A stretch of 64,000 bases of DNA from Methanosarcina horonobensis HB-1 = JCM 15518 (GTDB taxonomy: Archaea > Halobacteriota > Methanosarcinia > Methanosarcinales > Methanosarcinaceae): positions 1,839,036 through 1,903,035 of the forward strand of contig NZ_CP009516.1 in NCBI RefSeq assembly GCF_000970285.1. Direction: 5' to 3'. Positions 26,388 to 36,290 of the stretch are shown here, one piece after another. Under the pieces are notes generated by a model. It was not told the DNA's origin, did not search any database, and saw nothing but the letters and a program-made list of their open reading frames with translations. The position numbers were made by a program, and so were the translations under genes. Every line of letters starts with the position of its first letter. Positions within the stretch are counted from its first letter, which is position 1.

Positions 26388-28289
26388 ATGGAAAAATACG
26401 ATTACAGTGAACTTGGGCTGAAAGCCGGGCTTGAAATTCACCAGCAGTTGGATTCGAAGGAGAAGCTTTTCTGCAGGTGTCCGACTCTGATAAGGGATAT
26501 CGTAGACTCGGATTGTGAATTTTTCAGATATCTAAGGGCTACGGAAAGTGAGATGGGAGAGAAAGACAGGGCTGCGGTGGAGCAGACCAAAATTAGAAGG
26601 AAGTATATCTACAAAGCTTATGATACAACATGCCTTGTCGAAAATGATGAAGAGCCTCCAAGGGAACTCAATAAGGAAGCCCTGGATATTTCCCTCGGGG
26701 TTGCCAAGCTTTTTAAAATGAAACCTGTCGACCAGATGCATGTAATGAGAAAGATCGTTGTGGACGGGTCAAATACAAGCGGCTTTCAGAGAACTGCATT
26801 TCTTGCAAGCGACGGGTACATTGAGACTTCGGAAGGGCGTTGCGGGATTGACAGTCTCTGTGTGGAGGAAGAAGCTGCCCAGAAAATAGAAGAAATAGGG
26901 GATTCAATCGTTTATTCTCTTGACAGGTTAGGAATCCCGCTTGTTGAAATTGCAACCGCGCCTGATATCAAATCCCCCAGGCATGCCCGTGAAGTTGCGG
27001 AATATATAGGAATGATCCTCAGGTCTACAGGGAAGGTTAAGAGAGGTCTTGGAACGATCAGGCAGGATGTCAATATCTCAATTGCCAGAGGTGCAAGAGT
27101 TGAAATCAAAGGAGTGCAGGCCCTCGACCTCATAGAAGATATTGTCCGCAGGGAAGTTGAACGGCAGTTGAACTTGCTCTTCATCAGACAGGAACTTCTT
27201 GAAAGAAATGCCTTCGTTTGCGAAGAAATCTATGACGTAACAGGGCTTTTCATGGATACCAAGTCCAAAGTCCTGCAGAAAGGCGTAAAAAAAGGTGTGA
27301 TCCTTGCTGCCCTCCTCAGGAAATTTAACGGGCTCGTAGGCAAAGAAGTCCAGCCAGGAAGAAGGCTCGGGACTGAGTTTTCGGACAGAGCAAAAACTGC
27401 AGGTGTTGGAGGGATTTTCCACACAGACGAACTTCCGAATTACGGGATAACTGAGAAGGAAGTCCAGGCTGTCAGGGACGCTATCGGTGCAGGTCCTAGA
27501 GATGCCGTTATCATGGTTGCAGATGAACCAGAAAAAGCCAGGCTTGCAATTGAAGCGGTAATTAACAGGGCAAAAGAAGCCATTGAGGGAATCCCTGAAG
27601 AAACCCGAAAAGCTCTTCCTGACGGAAACACTGCTTATATGCGCCCCCTCCCGGGTGCAGCAAGGATGTACCCAGAAACCGATGTTCCCCAGATAGAAAT
27701 CTCACAGAAATACTTTGATTCTATAGAGACTCCGGAGCTACTTACGGAAAGGGCAAAGCGGTTTGCTGCCCAGAGCGGCCTGAATAAAGAGCTTGCTGAA
27801 AAGATAGCTTATTCGAAGTATCTTCCTCTTTTCGAGACTTTGCTGGAAACCTACAGTAAGGATGCAAACATTAACTCAACCCTTATTGCGAGAACCCTTG
27901 TAGGAATCGTACCTGAGATAAGGAGAAACGGGGTTGAAACGGACAAACTTACAGACGAACACTTCAGAGGACTTTTTGCAGCCATATCAAATCAGGAAAT
28001 TGCAAAAGAAGCTATCCAGGATCTTTTAACTGCTCTTGCAAAAGAGCCTGAATTGACAGTTCAACAGGCAATTTCCAAGCTCGGACTGAGTGCTTTCGAT
28101 CCTGAAGAAGTTGAAAACTTCATTAAAAAGATGGTCAGGGAAAAAGGAGATTTCATCAAAGATAAAGGGCCTGCTGCCCTCGGTCCTCTCATGGGTATTG
28201 TCATGAAAGAGTATAGAGGAACAGTTGACGGAAAAATCCTGAGCCATATGCTGAAAAAAGAGATAGATAACTTTATCAATCAGGGGTAA
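26388..28289 (+). CDS. gatE: Glu-tRNA(Gln) amidotransferase subunit E
   Basis: 633 residues, the family length. The start [20 protein letters not shown] and the CRCPTLIRD metal-ligand region are diagnostic of archaeal GatE, which with GatD converts Glu-tRNA(Gln) to Gln-tRNA(Gln). An AspRS-like insertion specific to GatE lies around residues 240-430 ([20 protein letters not shown], then [14 protein letters not shown]), and the C-terminal GatB/YqeY-like helical tail reads to the end ([18 protein letters not shown]). gatD is not adjacent in this window. ATG 26388 follows GGGTGA. Confidence 0.96.
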   Translation: MEKYDYSELGLKAGLEIHQQLDSKEKLFCRCPTLIRDIVDSDCEFFRYLRATESEMGEKDRAAVEQTKIRRKYIYKAYDTTCLVENDEEPPRELNKEALDISLGVAKLFKMKPVDQMHVMRKIVVDGSNTSGFQRTAFLASDGYIETSEGRCGIDSLCVEEEAAQKIEEIGDSIVYSLDRLGIPLVEIATAPDIKSPRHAREVAEYIGMILRSTGKVKRGLGTIRQDVNISIARGARVEIKGVQALDLIEDIVRREVERQLNLLFIRQELLERNAFVCEEIYDVTGLFMDTKSKVLQKGVKKGVILAALLRKFNGLVGKEVQPGRRLGTEFSDRAKTAGVGGIFHTDELPNYGITEKEVQAVRDAIGAGPRDAVIMVADEPEKARLAIEAVINRAKEAIEGIPEETRKALPDGNTAYMRPLPGAARMYPETDVPQIEISQKYFDSIETPELLTERAKRFAAQSGLNKELAEKIAYSKYLPLFETLLETYSKDANINSTLIARTLVGIVPEIRRNGVETDKLTDEHFRGLFAAISNQEIAKEAIQDLLTALAKEPELTVQQAISKLGLSAFDPEEVENFIKKMVREKGDFIKDKGPAALGPLMGIVMKEYRGTVDGKILSHMLKKEIDNFINQG

Positions 28290-28303
28290 TCCCTGATTTT
28301 TTT
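28279..28303 (+). terminator. intrinsic-type terminator overlapping the gatE stop codon
   Basis: ATCAGGG (28279-28285) pairs perfectly with CCCTGAT (28291-28297) across a five-base loop, and is followed at once by six to seven T residues. The stem includes the last two gatE codons and the loop holds the UAA. A T-rich tract continues downstream and would favour archaeal termination. Confidence 0.75.
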
Positions 28304-28961
28304 GTAGTTTTCTTTTCTATTTGTTACGTTTCCTGTAAATTCTTTTCATTCTATAACTTTTCCAGTTATTTTTTTAATCTCTACTTTCTTAATCTCTACT
28401 TTCTTAATCTCTACTATTTCACTTAATTTCCTTTCCTTTTCCTTTAATCCCTGGTTCTTTCTACTTCTTGATTCAAGTTTTTCAGTTAATTTTTTCTTGT
28501 TTTTTCGTTCCTACTTTTTCTATTTTAATTTTTTCTCACTTCTTCTAATTTTTTTCAAGACAAGGAAATTCTCTTTGCTGAAAGGCAATAAAACAGTTAT
28601 AAAAACCTGGCAGCTTATAGAAAAAGCTATTTTCGTAAGTTAACTTTTTATATTAACTGAAAGATCTTCTTACTTATCACATAAAAATTCAGTTGACAAG
28701 TATGCTCTAACGGTACTTCAAAACCATACAATATCAGAAGACTTAATTCCTGTCTTCCGGGGTTGAGCTTGCAAAAGGGGGATATGAGTATGATACTATA
28801 CCTTAGCTCGGCATATTTCAGTTTCTCTTAGAAATACTAAAAACGCAACTGAACTACAAAGTCTCTTACTATAGCAGAGGAGCCGAAAGTTCCCAGTTAG
28901 AGTTCCCGGTTACACTATGTAACCATAACCTTATTAATATAATCTTACGGAGAAAACCCCC
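28304..28961. promoter_or_regulatory. T-rich spacer and promoter of the response regulator gene
   Basis: After gatE the plus strand is extremely T-rich to about 28560, including three copies of a 15-base unit (TTCTTAATCTCTACT) at 28371-28415. Closer to the next gene are a 12-base direct repeat (AGTTCCCAGTTA / AGTTCCCGGTTA) near 28888-28912 and a 17-base dyad GGTTACA-CTA-TGTAACC at 28908-28924, just before a TTATTAATATAAT stretch and the GGAG ribosome site. The dyad is a good candidate operator. Confidence 0.6.
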
Positions 28962-29345
28962 ATGAAAGTATTGCTTGTAGACGACGATCCGGTATTTCTG
29001 GAGCTATCAAAGACATTCTTAGAAGTGTTCCACGACATAAACTCCGATACAGTGGAATCTGCAGGACAGGCTCTCGAGAAGTTAGACGAACTTTCTTATG
29101 ACGTTGTGGTCTCGGATTATGACATGCCTTACATGGATGGCATTTCATTTTTGAGAACTATCCGTGATAAGAGAATCGATATCCCTTTTATCCTGTTTAC
29201 GGGATTAGGTAAAGAAGAAGTCATGAGCCGGGCAATTGAAAACGGTGTGGATTCTTTTGTTCAAAAAAGAGGAGATCCTAAAGCCCAGTACTCCGAGCTT
29301 TCACAGCAGATCTCTCGGATCGTTAATAATAAATCAGGTTATTGA
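28962..29345 (+). CDS. single-domain response regulator (CheY-like receiver)
   Basis: 127 residues, one receiver domain and nothing else. The acidic pocket is LLVDDDP (Asp7-9), the phosphorylation site is Asp52 in VVSDYDMPYMDG, the conserved Thr is in ILFTGLG, and Lys is in SFVQKRG. The C-terminal helix (YSELSQQISRIVNN) resembles receivers found in hybrid methanogen kinases. No kinase is adjacent; either sensor kinase in this window could supply phosphate, which is untested. A strong dyad lies upstream. Confidence 0.93.
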   Translation: MKVLLVDDDPVFLELSKTFLEVFHDINSDTVESAGQALEKLDELSYDVVVSDYDMPYMDGISFLRTIRDKRIDIPFILFTGLGKEEVMSRAIENGVDSFVQKRGDPKAQYSELSQQISRIVNNKSGY

Positions 29346-29584
29346 GATTACAAACTAGACAAGTTAATAACTTAAATCAGTCACCTTTAATATCACTCTC
29401 TTAATTAACAATTTTTTAATTATTTTCACATATAATCAAATTTTATTTTTAATTTCTTGTATTATTAATATAAATTTTTAATATAAGTAACAGTAGAAAA
29501 GCCTGAAATTATTTACGTCCAGCCAAAACTGTTTTCTGGATATCTTTATGTGGTATTATACACATTGTTCTTAGAGGGGTCTTT
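29346..29584. other. AT-rich spacer with promoter of aldehyde dehydrogenase gene
   Basis: Very AT-rich; TATTAATATAAATTTTTAATATAAG at about 29461-29485 could act as promoter core. AGAGGGG at about 29572 is the ribosome site for the GTG start at 29585. No other feature seen. Confidence 0.4.
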
Positions 29585-31063
29585 GTGGTTCAGGAGTATA
29601 AGTTACTGATAGGTGGGGAGTCGAGAGACTCGTCAACCGGAAAAACTTTTGATGATATCAATCCGGCTACTCTTGAAAATCTTGCCACGGTACAGGTAGC
29701 AGGAGCCGAGGATGTGGACAGGGCAGTTGAGGCTGCAGAGAAAGGGTTCAGAGTCTGGAGCGACATTCCGGCTCCGAGAAGGGCTGATGTCCTCTTCAGG
29801 GCGGCTCGCATTCTGCAGGAGAGAAAAGAAGAGCTTGCCGTACTCATGACTGAAGAGATGGGGAAAGTTCTGCCTGAGGCCAGAGGAGATGTACAGGAAG
29901 CAATAGATATTACAACTTATGCCGCAGGGGAAGGCAGAAGGATGTTTGGGGAGACCACAACTTCCGAACTCAAAGATAAGTTCTGTATGACCGTACTCAG
30001 GCCAATAGGGGTTGTTGGCATGATAACACCCTGGAACTTTCCTATTGCAATTCCCAGCTGGAAGATAATGCCAGCTCTTATAGCAGGGAATGCGATCGTG
30101 TTCAAGCCTGCAAGTGACACCCCCATGCTTGCGATAAAACTCGTGGAAATCCTTATGGAAGCAGGCCTGCCTCCCGGAGTTGTAAGTATTGTGCCCGGAC
30201 CTGGAGGAAGCGTTGGAAAATCCATAGTCCAGCATCCCCGAATAAGAGCAATTTCCTTTACAGGAAGCCTTGATACCGGGAAATGGATCATGGAAGAGTG
30301 CGCAAAAACCATGAAAAGGGTCTCTCTGGAACTGGGAGGTAAAAATCCGGTAATTGTTATGGACGATGCCGACCTTGAGCTTGCTCTTGAAGGTGTACTG
30401 TGGGGAGCTTTCGGGACAACAGGCCAGCGCTGCACAGCTACTAGCAGGCTTATTCTTCACGAAAAAGTAAAGGACGAATTCATAGCAAGGCTGCTTGCAA
30501 AAACAAAATCTCTACGGATAGGGAACGGGCTTCTTCCTGAAACGGATGTAGGGCCTGTCATCAATAAATCCCAGCTTGAAAAAATAGAAAAGTATGTCAG
30601 GATAGGGAAAGAAGAAGGTGCAACTCTCCTGCTCGGAGGAAGCAGGGTAGATCCCGGGCTTCCTGGTTATTTTTTCGAACCTACCATCTTCACGGATGTC
30701 ATGCCTGAGATGAAAATTGCACAGGAAGAAATCTTCGGTCCTGTGCTCAGCATAATTACGGTTTCGGGGCTTGATGAAGCAATAGAGGTTGCCAACAATA
30801 CAAAATACGGGCTCTCATCGGCAATTTATACTGAAAATGTTGGAACTGCTTTCAGGGCAGTTGAAAAATTAGAAGCAGGAGTCACATATGTCAATGCCCC
30901 TACAATAGGTGCAGAAGTCCATCTTCCTTTCGGGGGCATAAAAGGGACCGGAAACGGTTTCAGGGAAGCTGGAACAGAGGCAATTAAAGAATTCACCGAA
31001 GTAAAAGCCGTGTATATAGATTATAGCGGCAGGCTGCAAAGAGCCCAGATAGATACGGTATAA
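29585..31063 (+). CDS. NAD(P)-dependent aldehyde dehydrogenase, succinate-semialdehyde type
   Basis: 492 residues. Catalytic Cys283 sits in GQRCTATSRL, the general base Glu249 in SLELGGKNP, and the oxyanion Asn151 in TPWNFPIAIP. Cofactor-binding FTGSLDTG and GPVINKSQLEKIEKY are also present. The overall pattern fits succinate-semialdehyde/lactaldehyde dehydrogenases and related aldehyde oxidisers. The class III aminotransferase gene 95 bases downstream suggests a transaminase-dehydrogenase pair that would take an omega-amino acid such as 4-aminobutyrate to the dicarboxylate. Start is GTG with AGAGGGG seven bases upstream. Confidence 0.88.
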   Translation: MVQEYKLLIGGESRDSSTGKTFDDINPATLENLATVQVAGAEDVDRAVEAAEKGFRVWSDIPAPRRADVLFRAARILQERKEELAVLMTEEMGKVLPEARGDVQEAIDITTYAAGEGRRMFGETTTSELKDKFCMTVLRPIGVVGMITPWNFPIAIPSWKIMPALIAGNAIVFKPASDTPMLAIKLVEILMEAGLPPGVVSIVPGPGGSVGKSIVQHPRIRAISFTGSLDTGKWIMEECAKTMKRVSLELGGKNPVIVMDDADLELALEGVLWGAFGTTGQRCTATSRLILHEKVKDEFIARLLAKTKSLRIGNGLLPETDVGPVINKSQLEKIEKYVRIGKEEGATLLLGGSRVDPGLPGYFFEPTIFTDVMPEMKIAQEEIFGPVLSIITVSGLDEAIEVANNTKYGLSSAIYTENVGTAFRAVEKLEAGVTYVNAPTIGAEVHLPFGGIKGTGNGFREAGTEAIKEFTEVKAVYIDYSGRLQRAQIDTV

Positions 31064-31158
31064 AGTTTGGGAAGAGGGAAGGCATTCTGGATTATAGTGA
31101 ACCGATAAAATTTGAAAAACGGGATAACTATGACAAAACGGGAAGAAAAGAGGACACA

Positions 31159-32496
31159 ATGAGGAAACTGGAAACAGAAATTGACTTTTTCGAACAGGAA
31201 GTAGGGCTGCTTGATGTTGTTGGCCCAAAAGCCAGGGAGATAATTGGCCAGGACTGCAATATGGTATCTTCATGCGTATCCCGCCCCTATCCTCTGGTTG
31301 TTGACAGAGCAAAAGGCTCAGTAGTCAAGGACATAGACGGAAAAGAGTACATCGATTTCGTTGCAGGGATTGCTGTTATGAATGCAGGCTATTCAAACCC
31401 TGAGGTTAAAGCCGCTATCTCTGCCCAGCTGGATAAAATGGTCCACTGCGGATACGGGGACTTTTTCGCCGAACCCCCTCTGAAACTTGCAAAAAAACTC
31501 CGGGAACTTTCGGGCTATTCAAAAGTTTTTTACTGCAACAGCGGGACCGAAGCTGTGGAAGCTGCAATGAAACTTGCTTCATGGAAGACAAAGCGCCAGA
31601 ACTTTATTGCTTTCTATAACGCTTTTCACGGCCGGACCCTTGGCGCTCTTTCTCTGACATGTTCCAAAATCCGGCAAAAGGAGCATTTCCCTGTCATCCG
31701 TACAGTGCATACTGACTATGCCTACTGTTATCGCTGTCCCATGAAACTTGAATATCCCTCCTGCGGGGTCGAATGTGCAAAGCAGATAGAAAACCTGATT
31801 TTCAGGAGAGAATTAAGTCCGGAAGATACTGCTGCAGTCTTTATTGAACCGATCCAGGGAGAAGGAGGCTATATAGTCCCGCCTCCGGAGTTCCATAAAG
31901 AGGTAAGGAAAATTTGCACGGATAATGACGTCCTCCTTGCAGCCGATGAAGTCCAGACAGGCTGTTTCCGGACAGGCCCCTTCCTTGCCATGGAAAATTT
32001 TGAGGTAAGGGCTGACATTACCTGCCTTGCAAAAGCCCTTGGCGCAGGCCTCCCTATTGGTGCAATGCTTGCAGACAGCGCCCTTATGGACTGGCCTCCC
32101 GGAGTTCACTCAAACACCTTCGGAGGAAATCTCCTTTCATCAGCTGCAGCCCTTGCTTCCCTTGAATTCCTTGAAAAGGAAAATATGGAAAACCATGTCA
32201 GGGAGATGGGAGCTCATATCCGGCAGCGTCTCAGGGAGCTTCAGGAAAATTTCCCCTGCATAGGAGATGTCCGCGGTATTGGCCTCATGACAGGTGCGGA
32301 AATCGTGAAATCGGATAAATCCATAGATCCTGCCCGAAGGGACAGGATAATCAGGGAAGCCTTTAAAGAAGGAATCCTGCTCCTCCCCTGCGGAGACTCC
32401 GTAATCCGCTTCTCTCCGCCCCTCGTTATGACCGATGAAGAAGCCGATCTCGGGCTCGATAAATTCGAAAAAGCATTGAAAAGGGCGGCAAGATAA
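31159..32496 (+). CDS. class III PLP aminotransferase (4-aminobutyrate type) or related racemase
   Basis: 445 residues. PLP is expected on Lys292 (CLAKALGAGLPIGAM), with Asp263 in LLAADEVQTG, the phosphate loop NSGTEAVEAAMKLA near 127-140, and FHGRTLGALSLT. A four-cysteine insert, CYRCPMKLEYPSCGVEC (~190-206), matches the archaeal subgroup that contains both 4-aminobutyrate aminotransferases and broad-specificity amino-acid racemases, so the reaction is not settled. Pairing with the upstream aldehyde dehydrogenase favours transamination. GAGG precedes ATG 31159. Confidence 0.85.
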   Translation: MRKLETEIDFFEQEVGLLDVVGPKAREIIGQDCNMVSSCVSRPYPLVVDRAKGSVVKDIDGKEYIDFVAGIAVMNAGYSNPEVKAAISAQLDKMVHCGYGDFFAEPPLKLAKKLRELSGYSKVFYCNSGTEAVEAAMKLASWKTKRQNFIAFYNAFHGRTLGALSLTCSKIRQKEHFPVIRTVHTDYAYCYRCPMKLEYPSCGVECAKQIENLIFRRELSPEDTAAVFIEPIQGEGGYIVPPPEFHKEVRKICTDNDVLLAADEVQTGCFRTGPFLAMENFEVRADITCLAKALGAGLPIGAMLADSALMDWPPGVHSNTFGGNLLSSAAALASLEFLEKENMENHVREMGAHIRQRLRELQENFPCIGDVRGIGLMTGAEIVKSDKSIDPARRDRIIREAFKEGILLLPCGDSVIRFSPPLVMTDEEADLGLDKFEKALKRAAR

Positions 32497-32615
32497 AGAC
32501 GGTGAAACAAGGGCGGTAAGGTAAAAAAAGAAAAAGCTTAAGATTTTTCGAAAAAATCCCGTAACTCCCTTGAAGAAAGCCCGATAAGCCAGTCAGAGAG
32601 AAAAAAATGATAAAC

Positions 32616-33480
32616 TCATAGATAGGTTATGGAGGGAGTCTTACAATATCCAAAAAGCCTCTCTCCCCACTTAACAGCCATCGGGTCAGAACTGAACAAA
32701 CCTGTACTGATGTCGTACTCAATGCCACTTTTTTTGTGCAGGCTCAAAGCTAGGCGTTTATCCGTAACAATGAGCCCAACTTTAATATCTTCGTTCATAA
32801 GCATTAATTTAAAATTCTTATAATTTTTCAGTGCGGCTAGTTTTTCTATGTAAGGTGATTGCTTCAATTTTTCTGCAATATGAATGGAAACTATAAGCTC
32901 AACAGTGATTCCTTCTTTCACCCTTTCAGAGATAGAATCAGCATATCCTTCGGTTACCACGGACGATATACCGTATATATGATCTGCTTCTTTAATCATT
33001 TTTAACTGGTTATTGTAGACATTAAGGACTTTAACACCTCTATCTTTGAGGATTTCAGACTCATAAGACATCCGATTTCTTTTAGCAAGGGATCGGGAAT
33101 TCTCTCAATATAATGCGTAGACCAGAAATATCTGAATTTATTGATTGTACCGATTGTTACAAAAGAGTCGGCTATTCCTGAAGCCACAATTTTTCCTGCT
33201 GGTGTCAGGAAATACTCACGTCCTTTTGTTTCTATCAGACGATCTGCTTCGAGTCTCCTGAGCTTCGGAATTATTGCCTGAGACGTGCTTCCGGTATTTT
33301 CACGCAGCTGGGAAAGTTTTCTGCTGTCCCCATTTAAGATAGAAGTATCTCTGTTAGAAGTCTTGACCTGTATATTGCCTGAACATCATCTTCCATTTCT
33401 TTATATAATTCGAAATGATTCATTCCTGTTGCCGCATCTACGGATTTTTTTCTTACTTTCTTATTAAATTGTTTTAACAC
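32616..33480 (-). pseudogene. frameshifted winged-helix FilR1-domain regulator
   Basis: Three frames on the minus strand join into one regulator. First, MNHFELYKEMEDDVQAIYRS (Met at 33421-33423) to LTEILLS. After loss of one base near 33340, NGDSRKLSQLRENTGSTSQA and RRLEADRLIETKGREYFLTP through FRYFWSTHYIERIPDPLL. After a second shift near 33065, SYESEILKDRGVKVLNVYNN to the end at 32616. This is the same architecture as the intact regulator at 10.8 kb. The IS5-type element abuts its 5' side directly, and upstream promoter sequence appears to be gone. It should be inactive. Confidence 0.75.
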
Positions 33481-33481
33481 A

Positions 33482-34339
33482 GAGCCTATCCCAAAAGTAA
33501 TATTATGCTGAAATTATAAATATAGTTATATGTCATTCCATGAAATCGATGACGTTCTATGGGAATCAATAGAGCCTTATCTTCCTCCTCAGAAACCACA
33601 TACAGGAAGACCACGTGCAAATATGAGGAAGTTAATGAATGGTATTTTGTACGTTGTTATGACAGGTTGTACATGGAAAGATGTTCCTCGCCGCTATGGT
33701 TCTAAATCAACCGTTCATAGATTCCACCTCTACCTCTGTGAACATGGAATTTATCAGGAAATCTTTAATGAACTTTTAAACAAAGGTTATGATTTGAAGA
33801 AAATAGATCTCTCTCATTGTTTTACTGATACAAAGGATATTCCGACTAAAAAAGGGGGAATATCGGCTACGACGGTCATAAAAAAGTAAAAGGAATAAAA
33901 TTAAGCGTTTTAGTAGACTTACAGGGTCTACCTCTCTCTATAATTGTTGTTCCCGCAAATGAGAATGATTCAACACTTTATATACCTACACTTAAAAATT
34001 TCAAGATAAAAAGACCTGTAGGAAGGCCTGTTAACAGGCCTTCAAAAGTAACAGCTGATGGAATGTATGATACAGCTAAAATTAGAAAATATAACAGAAA
34101 AAGAGGAATAAAGTCCAATATACCAGTAAATAAAAGAAATAGGAAGAAAAAGAAGATAGGAAGACCAATAAAGGTAGATCAGAAAGAATACAAAATGAAA
34201 AGTATAGTAGAAAGGTTCTTTAGCTGGATAGAGTCATGTAAGAAAGTATTTCCAAGATATGAAATAAAAGAGGAATCATATCTAGGAGTCGTAATGGTAG
34301 CAGCAGTAATTAGATTAAATGAAGTTTTGGGATAGGCTC
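33482..34339 (+). mobile_element. IS5-family insertion sequence (858 bp)
   Basis: Perfect 15-base terminal inverted repeats GAGCCTATCCCAAAA lie at 33482-33496 and, inverted, at 34325-34339. The element encodes a two-frame transposase. Flanking bases (TTAACACA and AGGGACAA) show no target duplication, and each side carries a different broken gene, which fits an IS-mediated deletion. Confidence 0.9.
33530..34335 (+). CDS. IS5-family transposase, two overlapping frames joined by -1 frameshift
   Basis: The first frame (33530-33889, 119 residues: FHEIDDVLWESIEPYLPPQK, GCTWKDVPRRYGSKSTVHRF) is the N-terminal IS5 domain. The catalytic frame continues with NIGYDGHKKVKGIKLSVLVD, ADGMYDTAKIRKYNRKRGIK and SIVERFFSWIESCKK to 34335. 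The change of frame is -1 and falls on A6G5 at about 33846-33856 (ACT AAA AAA GGG GGA), a classical slippery run. The joined product would have the DDE residues, so the element may be functional by programmed frameshifting; a simple indel cannot be excluded. Confidence 0.8.
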
Positions 34340-34768
34340 AGGGACAAATAAGAAAATCGATCCGAGAGAGCTAGCAGCACCTCCTTGCATGATATCATTT
34401 TCGTCAGCTATTAATCTGATTATATCTTTCCAGAATTTGTTCTTGTCAGGAATTTGTGAGAAGATTGAAATTATTGTATATGCAGCACCCCATCTGACAC
34501 TAACGTCTTTGTCTGTAACAAGTCTATGAAGATCTTCTAAAGCTTTATTTTTATCTGGAATACTCGGAAAGCACGAGCTAATGAAAACAGTTGAGCTCCA
34601 CCTGACATCGGGATCGATATCAAAAGTTAAACTATGAACTTCATCCCAGGCTTTTTCCTTGTCCGAAATCAAGTGAAAAGTATTGATTAGATGTTTCAAC
34701 GATTCTATACGTTCTTCAGGATCGCCACTAAACATTTTACTATGGATGTCCTCCTGATTAACCAACAA
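34310..34768 (-). pseudogene. HEAT-repeat protein truncated by the IS5 element
   Basis: About 143 residues of genuine protein: three HEAT-type repeats of about 40 residues (DPDVRWSSTVFISSCFPSIP, DKDVSVRWGAAYTIISIFSQ, ENDIMQGGAASSLGSIFLFV), each with PDKxKxxxD(L/I)xRL. The last nine residues (EPIPKLHLI) come from the inverted repeat of the IS, so the original C-terminus is lost. On the other side of the IS lies an unrelated regulator, not the missing part, indicating a deletion. HEAT proteins of this type mediate protein contacts; the partner is unknown. Confidence 0.75.
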
Positions 34769-35105
34769 TTTACACCAGAAGTTCCTAAACTCTAAAACTT
34801 AAAAAACTTGCTATATTTTTTCTTCATTTCCGTTCTTTTTAAGTTAAGTAGTGAGTTTATTAGAATTTTTAAATTTATCACTTCAATTTTCATGCATTCG
34901 TTATGGAAAGGCCGGTCTCCTTCGTCGACCGGTGAGAGTCCAGGGTATAAAATGTGGGAATCTTAAAAACGTTATCTTATTATAAGAAAAATCAGAAAGG
35001 CTTGCTTCCAAGCAAACAATAACAAAATAGAAAAAAACGGTTTAGAATATTAAATTGAAAAAGAGTAGTCTATTCCTCTAAAAGGAACAGACAAAACTCA
35101 CAATT
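34769..35105. other. intergenic with a GC-rich hairpin
   Basis: Contains CCGGTCTCCTTCGTCGACCGG at about 34914-34934, whose outer six bases pair perfectly, in otherwise AT-rich DNA. A similar GGTCTCC-TTCGT core occurs near 16.39 and 44.94 kb. No gene seen. Confidence 0.45.
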
Positions 35106-36290
35106 TTATTTTTCCATTACTTTCCTGTACATCCTCGCCTGGAACCCATGATACTTCGCAAACCCTTCTGCATCCTTCTGATCAATAGTCTGGCTGTCAA
35201 ACGAAACGAGATCCTCAGAATAAAGTGCATTTGGCGAGCTGCGGGCAAGGATAGTAAGTGCGCCTTTGTAGAGCTTCACTTTCACTGTACCTGTAACCCT
35301 TTCCTGGGACTTGTCGATAAAGGCGTTGAGGTCGGCAAACAGGGGGTCGTCCACAAGGCCTGCGTATGCCATTTCGGACCACTGCTCTTCAACGATCTTC
35401 TTGAACTTCAGTTCCCCGCGGGTCAGGACGAGTTTCTCGAGGTCGGCGTGGGCTGCGAGGAGTACGGTTGCAGCCGGGTGCTCGTAGTTCTCACGGGCTT
35501 TTAAGCCGAGCACGCGGTCTTCGATCATATCTGTCCTGCCGACGCCGTTCTCGCCTGCAATTTCGTTCATCTTCTTGACAAGGGCATAGCCGCCGAGCTT
35601 TTCGCCGTCAATGGCTACAGGGACTCCGGCTTCAAAGGCGATGTCAATGATCCTGGGCTCGTTCGGGGCTTCTTCCGGGGACTTTGTCCACTCGTAGATC
35701 TCTTCCGGCGGGACAAAAGAGGGGTCTTCAAGCCTTCCGCCTTCGATGCTGCGGCTCCAGATGTTTTCGTCAACGCTCCAGGGCTTGGACTTTGTAGCTT
35801 CGACAGGGATTCCGTGCTCTTTTGCGTAATTGATTTCCCATTCGCGGGTCAGGTTCATCTCACGCATAGGGGCGATAACGTCCATATCGGTCTGGCGAAA
35901 AACGGCTTCGAAACGGAGCTGGTCGTTGCCTTTCCCGGTACAGCCGTGGGCAAGGGCTACTGCGCCTTCTTTTTTGGCGGCTTCGACTACTTTTTTAGCG
36001 ATCAGGGGGCGAGCTACGGATGTGCCCATGACGTAGCCTTCGTAGTTACCGTTGGCTTTTATCAGGGGGAAGATGTAGTCTTTTACGAACTCTTCCTTTG
36101 CATCGATCGTGTAGTGTTTGTTGCTGATCTTCTGGGCTTTTGCATCAGCTTTCTTAATCTCTTCTTCGGGCTGGCCGACGTCCACCGAGATTGTAATTAC
36201 TTCGTCGTAGCCGTACTTTTCCTTGAGGATGGGGATGCACACTGAGGTGTCAAGCCCGCCGGAATATGCAAGTGCAACTTTCTTTACCAT
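35106..36290 (-). CDS. argG: argininosuccinate synthase
   Basis: 394 residues from ATG 36288-36290, preceded by AGGGG; a longer reading adds a repetitive nonsense leader. The ATP-pyrophosphatase P-loop [15 protein letters not shown] opens the protein. Later family blocks are [42 protein letters not shown] and [18 protein letters not shown]. It joins citrulline and aspartate using ATP in arginine synthesis. carB-carA lie next in the same orientation and supply carbamoyl phosphate, so the arginine and pyrimidine genes are grouped, though 408 bases separate them. Confidence 0.97.
   Translation of the reverse strand: MVKKVALAYSGGLDTSVCIPILKEKYGYDEVITISVDVGQPEEEIKKADAKAQKISNKHYTIDAKEEFVKDYIFPLIKANGNYEGYVMGTSVARPLIAKKVVEAAKKEGAVALAHGCTGKGNDQLRFEAVFRQTDMDVIAPMREMNLTREWEINYAKEHGIPVEATKSKPWSVDENIWSRSIEGGRLEDPSFVPPEEIYEWTKSPEEAPNEPRIIDIAFEAGVPVAIDGEKLGGYALVKKMNEIAGENGVGRTDMIEDRVLGLKARENYEHPAATVLLAAHADLEKLVLTRGELKFKKIVEEQWSEMAYAGLVDDPLFADLNAFIDKSQERVTGTVKVKLYKGALTILARSSPNALYSEDLVSFDSQTIDQKDAEGFAKYHGFQARMYRKVMEK

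Noticed and set aside
33285-33467. Plus-strand 60-residue hydrophobic protein
   Set aside because: It is the shadow of the frameshifted FilR1 regulator on the minus strand, whose winged-helix sequence is much clearer.
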